A stretch of 14,998 nucleotides of DNA from the NCBI GenBank assembly GCA_022573485.1, contig JACZTW010000053.1, forward strand, positions 1 to 14,998, read 5' to 3'. Shown piece after piece: positions 1 through 8,443 of this stretch (the first letter of the stretch is position 1; every line of letters starts with the position of its first letter). The stretch comes from Planctomycetota bacterium. Its GTDB lineage: Bacteria; Planctomycetota; Phycisphaerae; UBA1845; CAIVHJ01. The position numbers and the translations under genes are program-made. A model generated the notes under the pieces. It saw only the letters and a program-made list of their open reading frames with translations, made no database searches and was not told the DNA's origin.

Positions 1-2198
1 GGTGGCTCTCCCTGTGTGACGTTCTCGGGAGCGGCTTGCTCTGAGGCAGGCTGGAACGGACTCAGGCGCCTCTTGAATTCGTCGTCCATCAGTGCGGCAA
101 GGCCCGACTTAACGGCTTCGAGCAATTGCGCGATTTGCTCGTCACCCTCGGCCTGTTGTTCGCGATTCAAATGGTTGATGATTTCATCGCTCAATCGGGG
201 TTTGAAGTGCTCGGGGTCATCGACCAGCAACTGCGTGGCTGCCTCCGTCGCCGGCCCATATTGGTGCGCCCGGAGGTGATTTGTGAATTGGCTGATTGCG
301 GCGTCCTTCCAGGCCGCGTCCTCCGCTTGGCGACGGGCGCCCGTGACCAATCGCCAATACCGGGCGGATTCGTCGCACCGAGATTGCTCCTCGTAGGTCG
401 TCGCGAGCAATGTGCGGACTTCGAGAAGCTGTCCGGGCGGCGTCTCTTGGCCATCCAGCAGCGCTTCCAAATCACGGGCCAGTTCAATCTGCCGGGCGGG
501 CAGATCGGCCAATTGGCGGATCCAGTTCATTTGCTCCGCCGGCGGTCTCGTCGCCCAAATATGTTTGAAGCTCTCCCAGACGTCGTTTCGCACGGAGGCG
601 TTCGGTTCAGTGTCGCCTGTCAGGCGGCCGAGGAGTGTGGCCAAGTGGCGATCCTCCGAGCCGAGCGCCCCAACCGCCGAAGCCGCTTCGCCGCGCACGC
701 CGGCGTCCGAATCGGCGACGAGCGGCAGAATGGCGTCAAGGTGCTTCCGCTCGCCGATCTGGCGCAGGCCGGCCACGCAGCGCGCTCGAACGTTAACCCG
801 GTTGTCTTGCAAGTGGGCGACCAGCGTGGTTGCGAATGAGGCGTCCGCGATGGATGCCATCGCAAAAACAAGCTCCGCCCGGAGGTCGGAGTTCGGCGCC
901 GAGTTGTCGTATTCGGATTTCAGGGCGGCGATCACTGCGCTGAGATCGCGGTCCTCGGCGCTGCCTTTCGTGTTCAACCGCCCCAGCGATCTGGCGGCCT
1001 CCAGTTTGCAGGCTGGGTTGGTGGGGTTCCGCTGGAGTTCCGTGAGCAGGACCGGGTTGGCCTGCGGATTCGATAATTCTCCAAGCGTGATAATCGCAGC
1101 CAGGCGAACCGTCACGTCCTGCTCATTTTCCAATAGGCCGATGACAGCCGTCGCGTCGGTTGACTCTCTGAGGTGGGCCAGGACGCTCAAGACGCCGCGT
1201 CGCACATGCGCGGCAGGATCGGACAGGCGCGATCGCAGATCGGCAGCCACTTCCTCGCTCGGCCGGCCGCCCTCACCGATCTCGCGTCGGATGATATCGA
1301 TCGCCAGCAGCCTGATGACTTCTTCCGCGTCACTCAAATAACTCTTGAGTTTCTGCTGCTTGGCCCCGTTGTCGGCTTGGGTATAGGACTGCTCATATGC
1401 GGAAGCGAGGCGTTCCTCAAATAGCCGGATTCGCTCCGTGTGCACCTTTTCGCGCTGCCTGGCGAGGGTGAGCTGGTGTCCCAGCCACTGAGCCTGCGTC
1501 ATACCGCTGACTCTGGCCCACCATTCCCGCCACTTCTGCCCGGCCGAACCTTGATCCTCCCCACTGACGCGGGCCAGGGCTTGAAACAAGGCGGAGTCTA
1601 CATTTGGGCCGTCGGCATCCAATAAAGAGATCAAGATACTGGCGGCTTGATGGCTGTCGGCGAGCTGCGTGATCGCGTTGATGGCTGCGATTCGAGTCGG
1701 CATTGCGGCGGGGTCGTCGCGAATCAGAGTGACCAGCCGTTCCGTAACCGAAGGATCCTCGTAGCGTGAAAGAGCGGCAGCGGCGTGATTGCGAACGGGA
1801 GCGTCCGCGTCCGCCAGCAACTTGAGAAGCGCATCTACATAATCGAGTTTCGGGTTGCCGTTGCCGGCGATCGTCACACAGATCGGAACACAGGTGCCTG
1901 CGGCGCCGCTGTTATCCAGTAGCTCCAGGACAGCTTCCAGAGCCTCAGGCCAGTCGGCTTTGAGCAACTCGGCGGCGAATGTGATCCTCACGCTCAACTT
2001 GGCGTTGGCGTCCTCGACCACCGTCCTGGCATTGTCGAAGCGGGCCTGATCTTCCTCTGTCGGGCCGGCGGAGAGCTGTTCCGTGGGCGGTTGTTTGTCT
2101 GGTGGGGGCGGAAAACTGTGCGCATCAAGGCGCGCCAGCGTGGCCAAGAACACACCGCAGGCCAGCATCGACGTGCATCGAAGTCTTCTTGGATTCAC
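1..2198 (-). CDS. Secreted HEAT-repeat protein, C-terminus cut by window edge
   Basis: An uninterrupted minus-strand frame of about 732 codons begins at a GTG at 2198-2196 and is still open at position 1. An in-frame TGA lies just upstream, and a purine-rich GAGAGAG precedes the GTG at about 6 nt. The N-terminus (MNPRRLRC, then a hydrophobic stretch ending LARLDA/HS) looks like a cleavable signal peptide, so the protein is probably exported. Helical repeats of HEAT type occur at roughly residues 115-230, 315-410 and 440-545, with recurrent 'D..A.VR..A..AL..L' signatures such as DAPVRNHAAAAL and DAGVRGEAASAVGALG. A Trp-rich KWREWW segment near residue 225 follows the first block, and a charged helical linker (245-290) separates the blocks. 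The last 180 residues seen are helical without clear repeats. HEAT solenoids are protein-binding scaffolds. No catalytic motif is visible and the partner is unknown. Confidence 0.85.
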   Translation of the reverse strand, partial: MNPRRLRCTSMLACGVFLATLARLDAHSFPPPPDKQPPTEQLSAGPTEEDQARFDNARTVVEDANAKLSVRITFAAELLKADWPEALEAVLELLDNSGAAGTCVPICVTIAGNGNPKLDYVDALLKLLADADAPVRNHAAAALSRYEDPSVTERLVTLIRDDPAAMPTRIAAINAITQLADSHQAASILISLLDADGPNVDSALFQALARVSGEDQGSAGQKWREWWARVSGMTQAQWLGHQLTLARQREKVHTERIRLFEERLASAYEQSYTQADNGAKQQKLKSYLSDAEEVIRLLAIDIIRREIGEGGRPSEEVAADLRSRLSDPAAHVRRGVLSVLAHLRESTDATAVIGLLENEQDVTVRLAAIITLGELSNPQANPVLLTELQRNPTNPACKLEAARSLGRLNTKGSAEDRDLSAVIAALKSEYDNSAPNSDLRAELVFAMASIADASFATTLVAHLQDNRVNVRARCVAGLRQIGERKHLDAILPLVADSDAGVRGEAASAVGALGSEDRHLATLLGRLTGDTEPNASVRNDVWESFKHIWATRPPAEQMNWIRQLADLPARQIELARDLEALLDGQETPPGQLLEVRTLLATTYEEQSRCDESARYWRLVTGARRQAEDAAWKDAAISQFTNHLRAHQYGPATEAATQLLVDDPEHFKPRLSDEIINHLNREQQAEGDEQIAQLLEAVKSGLAALMDDEFKRRLSPFQPASEQAAPENVTQGEP

Positions 2199-2598
2199 GC
2201 GAATCTCTCTCGGTAACTCGATTCAGAGACGATATCTACGACGATCGGCACCCGCAACGCCCACATCGTTGAACCGGCCGATTCCGTGCAACGCAGCTCG
2301 CTCGTATCCTGCGGCTCCGCGCCCACTTTCTGTGGGCCGATGGAAGCGAACCTGTCGGATGACAACACCCTTGGTCGATGTGGGGCAAGACAACAACTTC
2401 TGACATCTTCAAGCATAGCGATTCAGATCAGAATGTGCAAATCTCGCGGGCCGCCGGCACATCGGTGCCCAGTGTTGCGACAAAAGCGAAATCCGCCACG
2501 CGCCTGACCATCGGACTGCACGTAGAGGTTACGATCGGCGCGGAAATGGCCAGTACGGCCTGTGTCGGCGGTCGAAGAATTGAATCGTCGAGCGGAGC
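2199..2598. other. 400-bp gap between HEAT-repeat gene and sigma factor gene
   Basis: No convincing gene on either strand; the short open frames here have no ribosome-binding site or recognisable product. It should hold the 3' end of the sigma-factor transcript and the promoter of the HEAT-repeat gene, both on the minus strand. I see a 6-bp hairpin with a 5-nt loop at 2321-2337 (GCCCAC/GTGGGC) but no U-tract, and no clean -35/-10 pair. I could not match the stretch to a known structured RNA. Confidence 0.5.
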
Positions 2599-3429
2599 TT
2601 AGTGCAGGATGGGATCCATAGACAGCAGTTGGCGAAGCTTGTCGAGCGCGGATTCTTGAATCTGGCGGACTCGCTCCTTGCTGATCTTCATTGCTTCGCC
2701 GACCTTGACCAGCGTGGCCTTGTGCTTGTTCGGCTGGAAGGGGAATCGCTGGCTGAGCACGTACCGTTCATTTTCGTTCAACCCGGCATTCTTGTCGTTT
2801 ATGATTGTGCTCAGGCGCTCACCCAGCAACCCGAGATGATCGCTGCGCTTCTCTTCGAGCAAGTCGGCCGGCTCCATGGTCGGCTCAAAACTGCTGGCCC
2901 ACAAGTGGCGCCGCTTGCTCTCCATCACGGCCACCCGTGAAAACGATCGCAGGATCGAATTGCACGCATACGTGCTGAAGCGAAAGCCGCTCCACGGATT
3001 GTACGTGTCGGTCGCTCGAAGCAAAGCCATCAAGCCTTCGCTTCGCAGCTCATCAAACTCAACGTTCTTGAAACGGTTGCGACCCAGCAAGTCGAAGACC
3101 AGGCCCATGTTCGCGTCGATAACTTGTTCGCGAATGCGCGTGTACTGCCGATACCATTTCAAGTAGCGATCCTGCTCTGCTTTATTGAGGCGCTCCAGCC
3201 GGTCCCACATGCGGCTCATGCGGTAACCGCAATAGTTGAGGCGCTTGAACAAAACAAGCTCCTCCTCGCGCGAAAGCCTGCCCTGCTCGGGCGGGTCGAC
3301 ACTCCGCCGGAACAATCGTTGCGCGGTACCGCGCTCGGTCAACTCTTCATGCGCGATGAAGCGCGGAGGTTGAGGCAAGGTTGCGTCGCTTCGCGAATGC
3401 TGCAAGGTCTTGGAATTCTCACTGACCAT
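2599..3429 (-). CDS. RNA polymerase sigma-70 family factor (divergent)
   Basis: Predicted sigma factor that would direct core RNA polymerase to a promoter set. Numbered from the chosen start, region 2 spans about 97-166: a helix with 'REQVIDANMGLVFDL', then FDELRSEGLMALLRA and the promoter-melting segment YNPWSGFRFSTYACNSILRS, the counterpart of 'FDP..G.KFSTYA..WIR'. Region 4 is the C-terminal helix-turn-helix (about 239-266), with KVGEAMKISKERVRQIQESA matching the usual '..G..LG.S.ERVRQIE..A'. Region 1.1 is absent and region 3 is short. The frame is open to a GTG at 3486 and also has an ATG at 3456. I chose the ATG at 3429 because GGAAG sits 6 nt upstream, while the GTG has no such site and the extra 19 residues look unconserved. 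Total 276 residues. It is not the primary RpoD, being far too short and lacking a WWIRQ motif. No anti-sigma gene adjoins it, so its regulator is unknown. Confidence 0.88.
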   Translation of the reverse strand: MVSENSKTLQHSRSDATLPQPPRFIAHEELTERGTAQRLFRRSVDPPEQGRLSREEELVLFKRLNYCGYRMSRMWDRLERLNKAEQDRYLKWYRQYTRIREQVIDANMGLVFDLLGRNRFKNVEFDELRSEGLMALLRATDTYNPWSGFRFSTYACNSILRSFSRVAVMESKRRHLWASSFEPTMEPADLLEEKRSDHLGLLGERLSTIINDKNAGLNENERYVLSQRFPFQPNKHKATLVKVGEAMKISKERVRQIQESALDKLRQLLSMDPILH

Positions 3430-3435
3430 CGTCAA

Positions 3436-3440
3436 CTTCC
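3436..3440 (-). promoter_or_regulatory. Ribosome-binding site deciding the sigma factor start
   Basis: On the minus strand GGAAG lies 6 nt before the ATG at 3429-3427. The in-frame alternatives upstream (ATG at 3456, GTG at 3486) lack a comparable site, which favours the shorter protein. Confidence 0.5.
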
Positions 3441-3486
3441 GTTCGTTTTCGCCCATCGATCCACAAGGGGCGGGACCGTTTCCCAC

Positions 3487-3639
3487 ACCAAACCGCGGAT
3501 GATTGAGCTGCCTTAAACAGCCTCCATTGTTAATTAGTACGGATTTAGTGCTATTATGTTGCAGGAATTCTGACAGGATTTCAACAATTTTATAAGACGT
3601 TTATATAGAATGAGTTACAATTATCCCAATGTTGGGAAT
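3487..3639 (-). promoter_or_regulatory. AT-rich gap, probable promoter region of the sigma factor gene
   Basis: This 153-bp gap is strikingly AT-rich compared with its GC-rich neighbours, as expected for a promoter-bearing region. On the minus strand TTGAAA and CATAAT can be found, but 20 bp apart, longer than the usual 16-18 bp. Other TATAAA-like hexamers (around 3590-3610) lack a well-placed -35. I therefore place a promoter somewhere here without fixing the start point. A divergent sigma class could also be used. Confidence 0.35.
3624..3637 (-). terminator. Small hairpin just after the glycosyltransferase stop
   Basis: A perfect inverted repeat, TCCCAA-CA-TTGGGA, starts 2 nt beyond the TGA at 3642-3640. 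The sequence that follows is AT-rich but has no run of T, so it is at best a weak intrinsic terminator or an mRNA 3'-end stabiliser. Confidence 0.25.
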
Positions 3640-5460
3640 TCAGCTATTTTCGTTGCCGAGGAGCGTTTGCAGGCGTTTCTCGATCGAATGTTCACGCAGG
3701 ACAATTTGGCGTGCAGGCGCTACCGCCGTGGATTTGGCGGCGGCGTCCTTAAGCCAGTGTCGGATCGTTGCGGCGGCTTGGGATGGCGTACTAAAGCGAG
3801 GAACCGCCGTCCAAACATCTTGCCAGGACGGATCGTCCGGTGTTGCGGGTTGTTGCTCTTTGTGGCTCAGCACAGACGCTCCCGCTGCCAACGCGTCGAG
3901 CAAGTGCTGCCGGTGCCAATCGTCGTTTCGAACGTGAACAATGATGTGCGCCGCGTTGTAAATCTTGTTGCGCTCTTCATGAGACGGCGGTGGGCCGGTG
4001 GAGATGGCGGCCGCCGCGCCGTGCAAATCCCAGTTGGAGCCCCAGAGTTTGACACGAACTTGGTCCGTGGGCAGCTTTCGGATTAGCTCGAGCACCGTCA
4101 GCGTCGGCGCGATTCCCGCACTGATGAACCGTGCCAGTTGCGCGCGGACTTCACCGGAGTCCAGTGTGATCCGCGTTCGGCGGCTGGCCGATTCGATCAC
4201 GCGATCGGCGGCGGCCACATCCACCCGCTGCGGATTCTCTCGAAGAAGCCCGACGATCTCGCTGAGCAATTGCTGGTGTGAGTCCCATTTTAAGCCGACC
4301 GCCTCGGGAGAGAAATCGGCGGCGCTCAAGATGACGGCCACGTCACTCCCGTACTTCGCGCGGTCCTCATCATCGAGTGTCAGCGGGCGAAACAGCCGGC
4401 GATCCGCGGCTGGGCCGAGGATGCGGACTTTGGCATGATTCGGATCGGCCGATTCCAGTTGTTTGGCGAGCGGCGGTGTGACGGCATAGATTGGCTCGTC
4501 CGGCGCGCGGTGACGGGCCAGTTCCGGGCGATCGGCACGGGGCGAGACGCACCATGTCGTGCAGGACTCCGCGCCGTCGAGCAAGTGTCCCCACTCCCCC
4601 TTGGCTTGATTCAAGAGAATCACCACTTGTGGCATGAGTTCTCTGATTTGTCGAGCGGCGGCCAGGAGGTGCACATGTGCGGGCCTGTCGGCGATGTGCG
4701 CCGCACAGCACAAATCAAGCTCCTCGGCAGTGCCGGCCAGAGCTTCGGCGACGTGGGCAACTTCGGGATCAATGATCGAACTGAGGATCATGATCCGGCG
4801 ACGAGTCGAGGGTGGCTCGGACGGGTGCGCGGCAATCTCGGCCGTGAGTTGAGCTGTGGCTTGTGTCAAAGATTGCTGCTGCCGCGCCGCAACCGCCTCA
4901 GCGTGGGTTTGAAGTTCGTGCAGGACTGCCGGGTTGAGATGCGGCGCGCCGAAGATCTTGGTCGGCGGAAGGTGTGTGGGATAGGCCTCAAACACGCGAT
5001 TCAGTGCCTCGCCTGCTTCTGGGCCTACCGCAATCACCACGCGACCCATCAGGATGTCGCCGCTGAAATCGTGCAGGCGTAGGGCAAGTGCCGGAATGAG
5101 CGGGTCGGCGTCCCACGTGAAGATGGCCTGATGGGGCGCCATGCGGCCGAGCAAGTGCTTCACTTCGCCGCCGTGTCCCATGCTGGGAAGCAGCACGTTG
5201 CCGCTGCCGAACATGAATTCCGTCAATAAAGCCGGACTGCTGGTCGCCGGCATCGAACTGTGGCCCAGCCAGTATTGGCGACCCGCGCCATTGAGCAGTC
5301 GGAACGTCGGCGTACCGTCTCGTCCTTTAGTGTGCGTGGTGCTGTCGGATAGCTCGACCGCATTGATCTGTTCGCACTCGACCGGCTGTTGCCGGGCGAG
5401 TGCCGCGATGTTGCGCTGATAAACTTCAGATCGAAGGCTGGGCAGTTGGGTGAGTGCCAT
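3640..5460 (-). CDS. CgeB/Maf-like glycosyltransferase
   Basis: 606 residues in two recognisable halves. Residues about 80-150 (MFGSGN...GHGGEVKHLL, then AIFTWDADPLIPALALRL and MGRVVIAVGP) resemble the Rossmann-type N-terminal module of Maf/DUF115 motility-accessory and flagellin-glycosylation proteins. Residues about 220-585 look like a GT-B glycosyltransferase of the CgeB type: a fresh beta strand at RRIMILSS, RILGPAADRRLFRP near 347-359 (the 'G.D...F.P' element), KLWGSNWD at 471-478 (CgeB 'lyG..W'), and IYNAAHIIVHVRNDDW then LDALAAGASVLSHK at 500-534, the acceptor/nucleotide-sugar end of the fold. The Ala/Gln-rich stretch at 184-212 is probably a linker helix. There is no signal peptide or membrane segment, so it acts in the cytoplasm. 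Sugar and acceptor cannot be read from sequence; a flagellin or surface polymer is possible. No strong ribosome-binding site is visible. It is followed by the sigma factor gene on the same strand. Confidence 0.6.
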   Translation of the reverse strand: MALTQLPSLRSEVYQRNIAALARQQPVECEQINAVELSDSTTHTKGRDGTPTFRLLNGAGRQYWLGHSSMPATSSPALLTEFMFGSGNVLLPSMGHGGEVKHLLGRMAPHQAIFTWDADPLIPALALRLHDFSGDILMGRVVIAVGPEAGEALNRVFEAYPTHLPPTKIFGAPHLNPAVLHELQTHAEAVAARQQQSLTQATAQLTAEIAAHPSEPPSTRRRIMILSSIIDPEVAHVAEALAGTAEELDLCCAAHIADRPAHVHLLAAARQIRELMPQVVILLNQAKGEWGHLLDGAESCTTWCVSPRADRPELARHRAPDEPIYAVTPPLAKQLESADPNHAKVRILGPAADRRLFRPLTLDDEDRAKYGSDVAVILSAADFSPEAVGLKWDSHQQLLSEIVGLLRENPQRVDVAAADRVIESASRRTRITLDSGEVRAQLARFISAGIAPTLTVLELIRKLPTDQVRVKLWGSNWDLHGAAAAISTGPPPSHEERNKIYNAAHIIVHVRNDDWHRQHLLDALAAGASVLSHKEQQPATPDDPSWQDVWTAVPRFSTPSQAAATIRHWLKDAAAKSTAVAPARQIVLREHSIEKRLQTLLGNENS

Positions 5461-5574
5461 GCCGGCATTCTAAACCGGCGATGAGCCGCTGTCAGCCTGG
5501 CGGCCGCGCGAAATCCACGTGCCCAATAGGCCGGGCTCCCCACCAGATCAAGCGAACCGCGCCAGCCGATCGAC
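5461..5574. other. Gap between dockerin-like gene and glycosyltransferase gene
   Basis: 114 bp between two minus-strand genes. I see no clear terminator, promoter or ribosome-binding site. Confidence 0.4.
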
Positions 5575-8007
5575 TCAATCACACGGGCCCCATGCGCCGA
5601 GCAGAAAAGCGAGATCGAATGCGCCGATGTTCAGATCGCCGTCGGCATCCAGGCATGCGCAGGAGTTTCCGGGCGCGCAAGGACCCCAAGAACCGAGCAA
5701 CACGGCCAGATCGGACGCTCCCGTATTGCCATCGCCATCGACATCGGTCGGGCAGGGACCGCACCCGACGCATACGCCTGTCTTGGGGTCACAGGTTTCA
5801 CCTTCGGGGCATTCAACAAAGGGTCCCCCGATGCATTCACCGCTGCTGCATTCGTCACCAGCCGTGCAAAGATCGCTGTCCTCGCACGGCGTGCCGTCCG
5901 CTACGGGTGTGAGGGTGTCGCAGTTGCCCTCCGCGCCGCCGGGATCGCAGGAGGCACTATTGCATTGGTCGCCGGCCGCAGAGCAGTCCACGGCTGTGCC
6001 GCCGCAGTTGCCGGCCGTGCATTGATCGTTCTCTGTGCAGGCTGCGCCGTCGTTGCACAGCGTCCCGTCCGCCACCGGCGTAAGAGTGTCGCAGTTGCCT
6101 TCCGCGCCGTTGGGATCGCAGGAGGCAGTATTGCATTGGTCACCGGCCCCGGAGCAGTCCACCGGCGTATGCACGCACCCGCCATCATCGCATGTATCGC
6201 CCGTGCAGGCGTCGCCGTCGTCGCACTCGTCGTCGGACTGACATCCGCAGTCGCTGGTACCATTGACGATCTGGACCAGGTGGGCATCTGGGAAGCCAAT
6301 ATCCTCCAGGGCAGTCCAGCTACCAAGGCCACAGTCCGCGGCACGAAGATAAGACGAACCGCACTGCCCGTCGGGATTACTCATGGCCCGGAACGCATGC
6401 AAGGGTTCCTCTGTGCCGTCCGCAGGAGCTTCAATCTCGACGATCAGGGTGGAGCCCGCTGGGGCCACCGGACCGCCCGGGAAGTTGAGCGTGATAAAGG
6501 TGTCCTCATCCGCCGTGTTCACAACGGTCGAGACAGAATCCAACAATATAGCGTCGACCCCAGGTTCACCGGGCGGGCAGCCGTCACTGTCCAGGTACAA
6601 GTTCACGTTGACGTCGATTCCATCTATTGTGGCTTGCTGGACGCCGAACGTGACGCTGTTGATGGTCAGATCCTCGGAGACGCCCTCGGCGGCAAGGTCG
6701 TAGCAGCGGGCCCAAGCGTTCTCGGTGGTGTTGCCTCCAGCCACACAGGCGACTTGGTTATTGCCGTTGGACGTAGTGTTACTCTGAGTTACCGTCGCCG
6801 TGCTACCCTCACAACTGCTGAGCGGACAGACCGGGCCGGCGCAGCCCACGCCGTCATCACAGACCTCGAGCACGAAGTCTCCTTCATTCCCGCTGAAACC
6901 GTGGACCAAAATGAGGTACTCGGTCCCCTCTGTGGAACACCACGAGACGGTCGAGCGCAAGCCGCTACTGCCGCCTGTACAGTTATCGTCGTTCCCGGCC
7001 TCGCAGTTCAACGCTGCGCATCCCTCGGTGTACACCCTGATCTTTGTGTCATAGTTGGCGCTCCCACCGCCGGTACAGAAGTCGCCGTTGGTTGAGTCGC
7101 ACGTGGTCGCGGTGATCCTGTTGCCGGTGCCGATGACCGAGTACCAGACCGCGCCGCCCGTACCGTCAGAGGTGCCGCAGAAGGGCGCGGAGTCCGGCGT
7201 TGTGCCGGTCGTGCTGCCAGCCGTGGTCGAAGGGACCGCGACGGGGATGGCGCCGGCACAGTCGTCGTTGCCGCCGCACTGGCCACAATCCGCGGGACAG
7301 GACGCGCAGTCCTCGTCCGGGTCACACACACCGTCGCCGCAGAAGCTAGGCAGGCACTCACTGCACTCGGTTGCACACAGGCCGTTGGGATCGGAAGCAC
7401 CGCAACCGGGGACAAACCCCTCACCGGCGCACAAAGAATCCCAGAATCCGAGTGGCTCGTTACCGCAGCAGAAAGGATCGCAGGCGCAGATGCAGTTGCA
7501 GCAATCCTCATCATCGCAACCGGGCGAGCCGTTCCCGCCGGCCTGGCAGCAATCCCCCGCGTTCGGTCCGCACGCCGGATCGCCGCCCTGTGCGGTGCGC
7601 GTCAAGCCGTCGGTGACGTTCCCAAGCGTATCGAACGCGTTTGGACCATCAACGGCCAGCTCGGGCGTCGAGCGGGCATCGTTGGGGCCGCCCAAGGCGG
7701 AGTGGAACTTATAAGAGCGAGATCCAGACAACGATGGTTCCGATTGAGACTCCCCGGCATCCTCGCCGTACTCGGAAAGTCGCCTGCGCTCCGTGATCTT
7801 CTTCGATGAAGGTGCGGATGGCGCTGCTGTCTCCGAAAGGCTTTCACGCTTCGGCCGAGCTTGCGCCTCAGTATCCTTGGCAGGCTCAGCCATCTGATTC
7901 ATGTGCGGATATGCTGCGAGGGCCGCCGGCGCGCCGGTGTGGTTCGTCGCCGGGAGGATTCCAGCCGCGATCAAAATGAAGCAGAACGATCTGGCGCGTA
8001 AATTCAT
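5575..8007 (-). CDS. Secreted Cys-rich protein with C-terminal dockerin-like repeats
   Basis: 810 residues from an ATG preceded at 8 nt by AGGAGGG. The frame stays open to 8154, but the upstream part has no such site. An N-terminal signal peptide (MNLRARSFCFILIAAG, cleavage probably after ALAA near 30) precedes a charged low-complexity linker. Next comes a dense Cys block near residues 145-250: a planctomycete-type 'GC.D..CC...C..DPFCC' motif, then a CGDGVCDPDEDCASCPADC module. A PPC/CUB-like beta domain follows (about 250-400, with AVWYSV, KIRVYTEG and YLILVHGFSG). A second beta region, about 410-610, has no clear family. Then come EGF-like Cys modules, two of them a 57-residue tandem repeat. 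The last 60 residues hold two calcium-loop motifs, DVDGDGNTGASDL and DADGDLNIGAFDL, each followed by G(S/A)WGPC, as in planctomycete dockerin type I tails. No catalytic residues are evident. It probably works outside the cell or in the envelope as a binding or structural protein with many disulfides. Confidence 0.88.
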   Translation of the reverse strand: MNLRARSFCFILIAAGILPATNHTGAPAALAAYPHMNQMAEPAKDTEAQARPKRESLSETAAPSAPSSKKITERRRLSEYGEDAGESQSEPSLSGSRSYKFHSALGGPNDARSTPELAVDGPNAFDTLGNVTDGLTRTAQGGDPACGPNAGDCCQAGGNGSPGCDDEDCCNCICACDPFCCGNEPLGFWDSLCAGEGFVPGCGASDPNGLCATECSECLPSFCGDGVCDPDEDCASCPADCGQCGGNDDCAGAIPVAVPSTTAGSTTGTTPDSAPFCGTSDGTGGAVWYSVIGTGNRITATTCDSTNGDFCTGGGSANYDTKIRVYTEGCAALNCEAGNDDNCTGGSSGLRSTVSWCSTEGTEYLILVHGFSGNEGDFVLEVCDDGVGCAGPVCPLSSCEGSTATVTQSNTTSNGNNQVACVAGGNTTENAWARCYDLAAEGVSEDLTINSVTFGVQQATIDGIDVNVNLYLDSDGCPPGEPGVDAILLDSVSTVVNTADEDTFITLNFPGGPVAPAGSTLIVEIEAPADGTEEPLHAFRAMSNPDGQCGSSYLRAADCGLGSWTALEDIGFPDAHLVQIVNGTSDCGCQSDDECDDGDACTGDTCDDGGCVHTPVDCSGAGDQCNTASCDPNGAEGNCDTLTPVADGTLCNDGAACTENDQCTAGNCGGTAVDCSAAGDQCNSASCDPGGAEGNCDTLTPVADGTPCEDSDLCTAGDECSSGECIGGPFVECPEGETCDPKTGVCVGCGPCPTDVDGDGNTGASDLAVLLGSWGPCAPGNSCACLDADGDLNIGAFDLAFLLGAWGPCD
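5818..6159 (-). repeat. Two tandem 171-bp repeats inside the Cys-rich gene
   Basis: Copy 1 is 5989-6159 and copy 2 is 5818-5988, exactly 171 bp (57 codons) apart. Each begins DCS(G/A)AGDQCN and continues to TLTPVADGT. The first 34 codons differ at only a few positions at both DNA and protein level, whereas the last 20 or so codons have diverged (CNDGAACTENDQC against CEDSDLCTAGDEC). The unit is one Cys-rich module with even phase, so copies can be gained or lost without breaking the frame. Confidence 0.85.
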
Positions 8008-8015
8008 TGCAAGTG

Positions 8016-8022
8016 CCCTCCT
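8016..8022 (-). promoter_or_regulatory. Strong Shine-Dalgarno for the Cys-rich gene
   Basis: AGGAGGG on the minus strand, 8 nt before the ATG at 8007. It fixes the start there and removes the 49-residue upstream extension. Confidence 0.75.
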
Positions 8023-8443
8023 GTGCAGCCGAACCATCGACTCAGGCGCTACTTCCCGGCCGAACTCAGTGAAATGTGTTCTCCAGTATACCGCATCACG
8101 AGCGGCGCGTGTTGACGAATTGCCCTCTTCCGGCCGGCTTTGGCACGGCCCCAAAAATGCGGTATCTCTTCACGGCAGCAGGACTTAGGAAGCGGCGATC
8201 CGGCAAAGGTTGGTGAAATAGCGTTCGGAGCAGCCCGCCTGGCCCGCGGCAATACGAGTGCGACTGCTACATGGGGTTCAAAGAGTCGAGAGGCCGGAGA
8301 GGAATTGCAGATTGCCGGATGGCGAATCGCCCACGGCAACTGGAGAACCGCATGCCGAACGGTGCGATGGCAGGCGCTGAAGAAGCAGAGATCGAAATGA
8401 TCACTGATCCCCTCACGGCGGAACGCGAACCACGCGGAGCGCG
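8023..8443. other. Gap between rplT and the Cys-rich secreted gene
   Basis: About 420 bp with no supported gene; the open frames on both strands have no ribosome-binding site or recognisable product. It must contain the end of the rpmI-rplT transcript and the promoter of the Cys-rich gene, both on the minus strand. A lone TATACT lies at 8085-8090 on the minus strand, but no partner -35 is well placed. No intrinsic terminator with a T-run is visible after rplT. Confidence 0.45.

Noticed and set aside
412..1341. 309-codon plus-strand frame
   Set aside because: It lies opposite the HEAT-repeat gene, which has coherent helical repeats and a signal peptide. The plus product is Ser/Arg-rich with no recognisable feature.
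5965..7095. 376-codon plus-strand frame
   Set aside because: It is antisense to the Cys-rich dockerin-like gene, whose codons, repeats and calcium loops are clear; the plus product has no motif.
8008..8154. 49-residue N-terminal extension of the Cys-rich protein
   Set aside because: The ATG at 8007 has AGGAGGG at ideal distance and is followed directly by a signal peptide, which the extension would bury.
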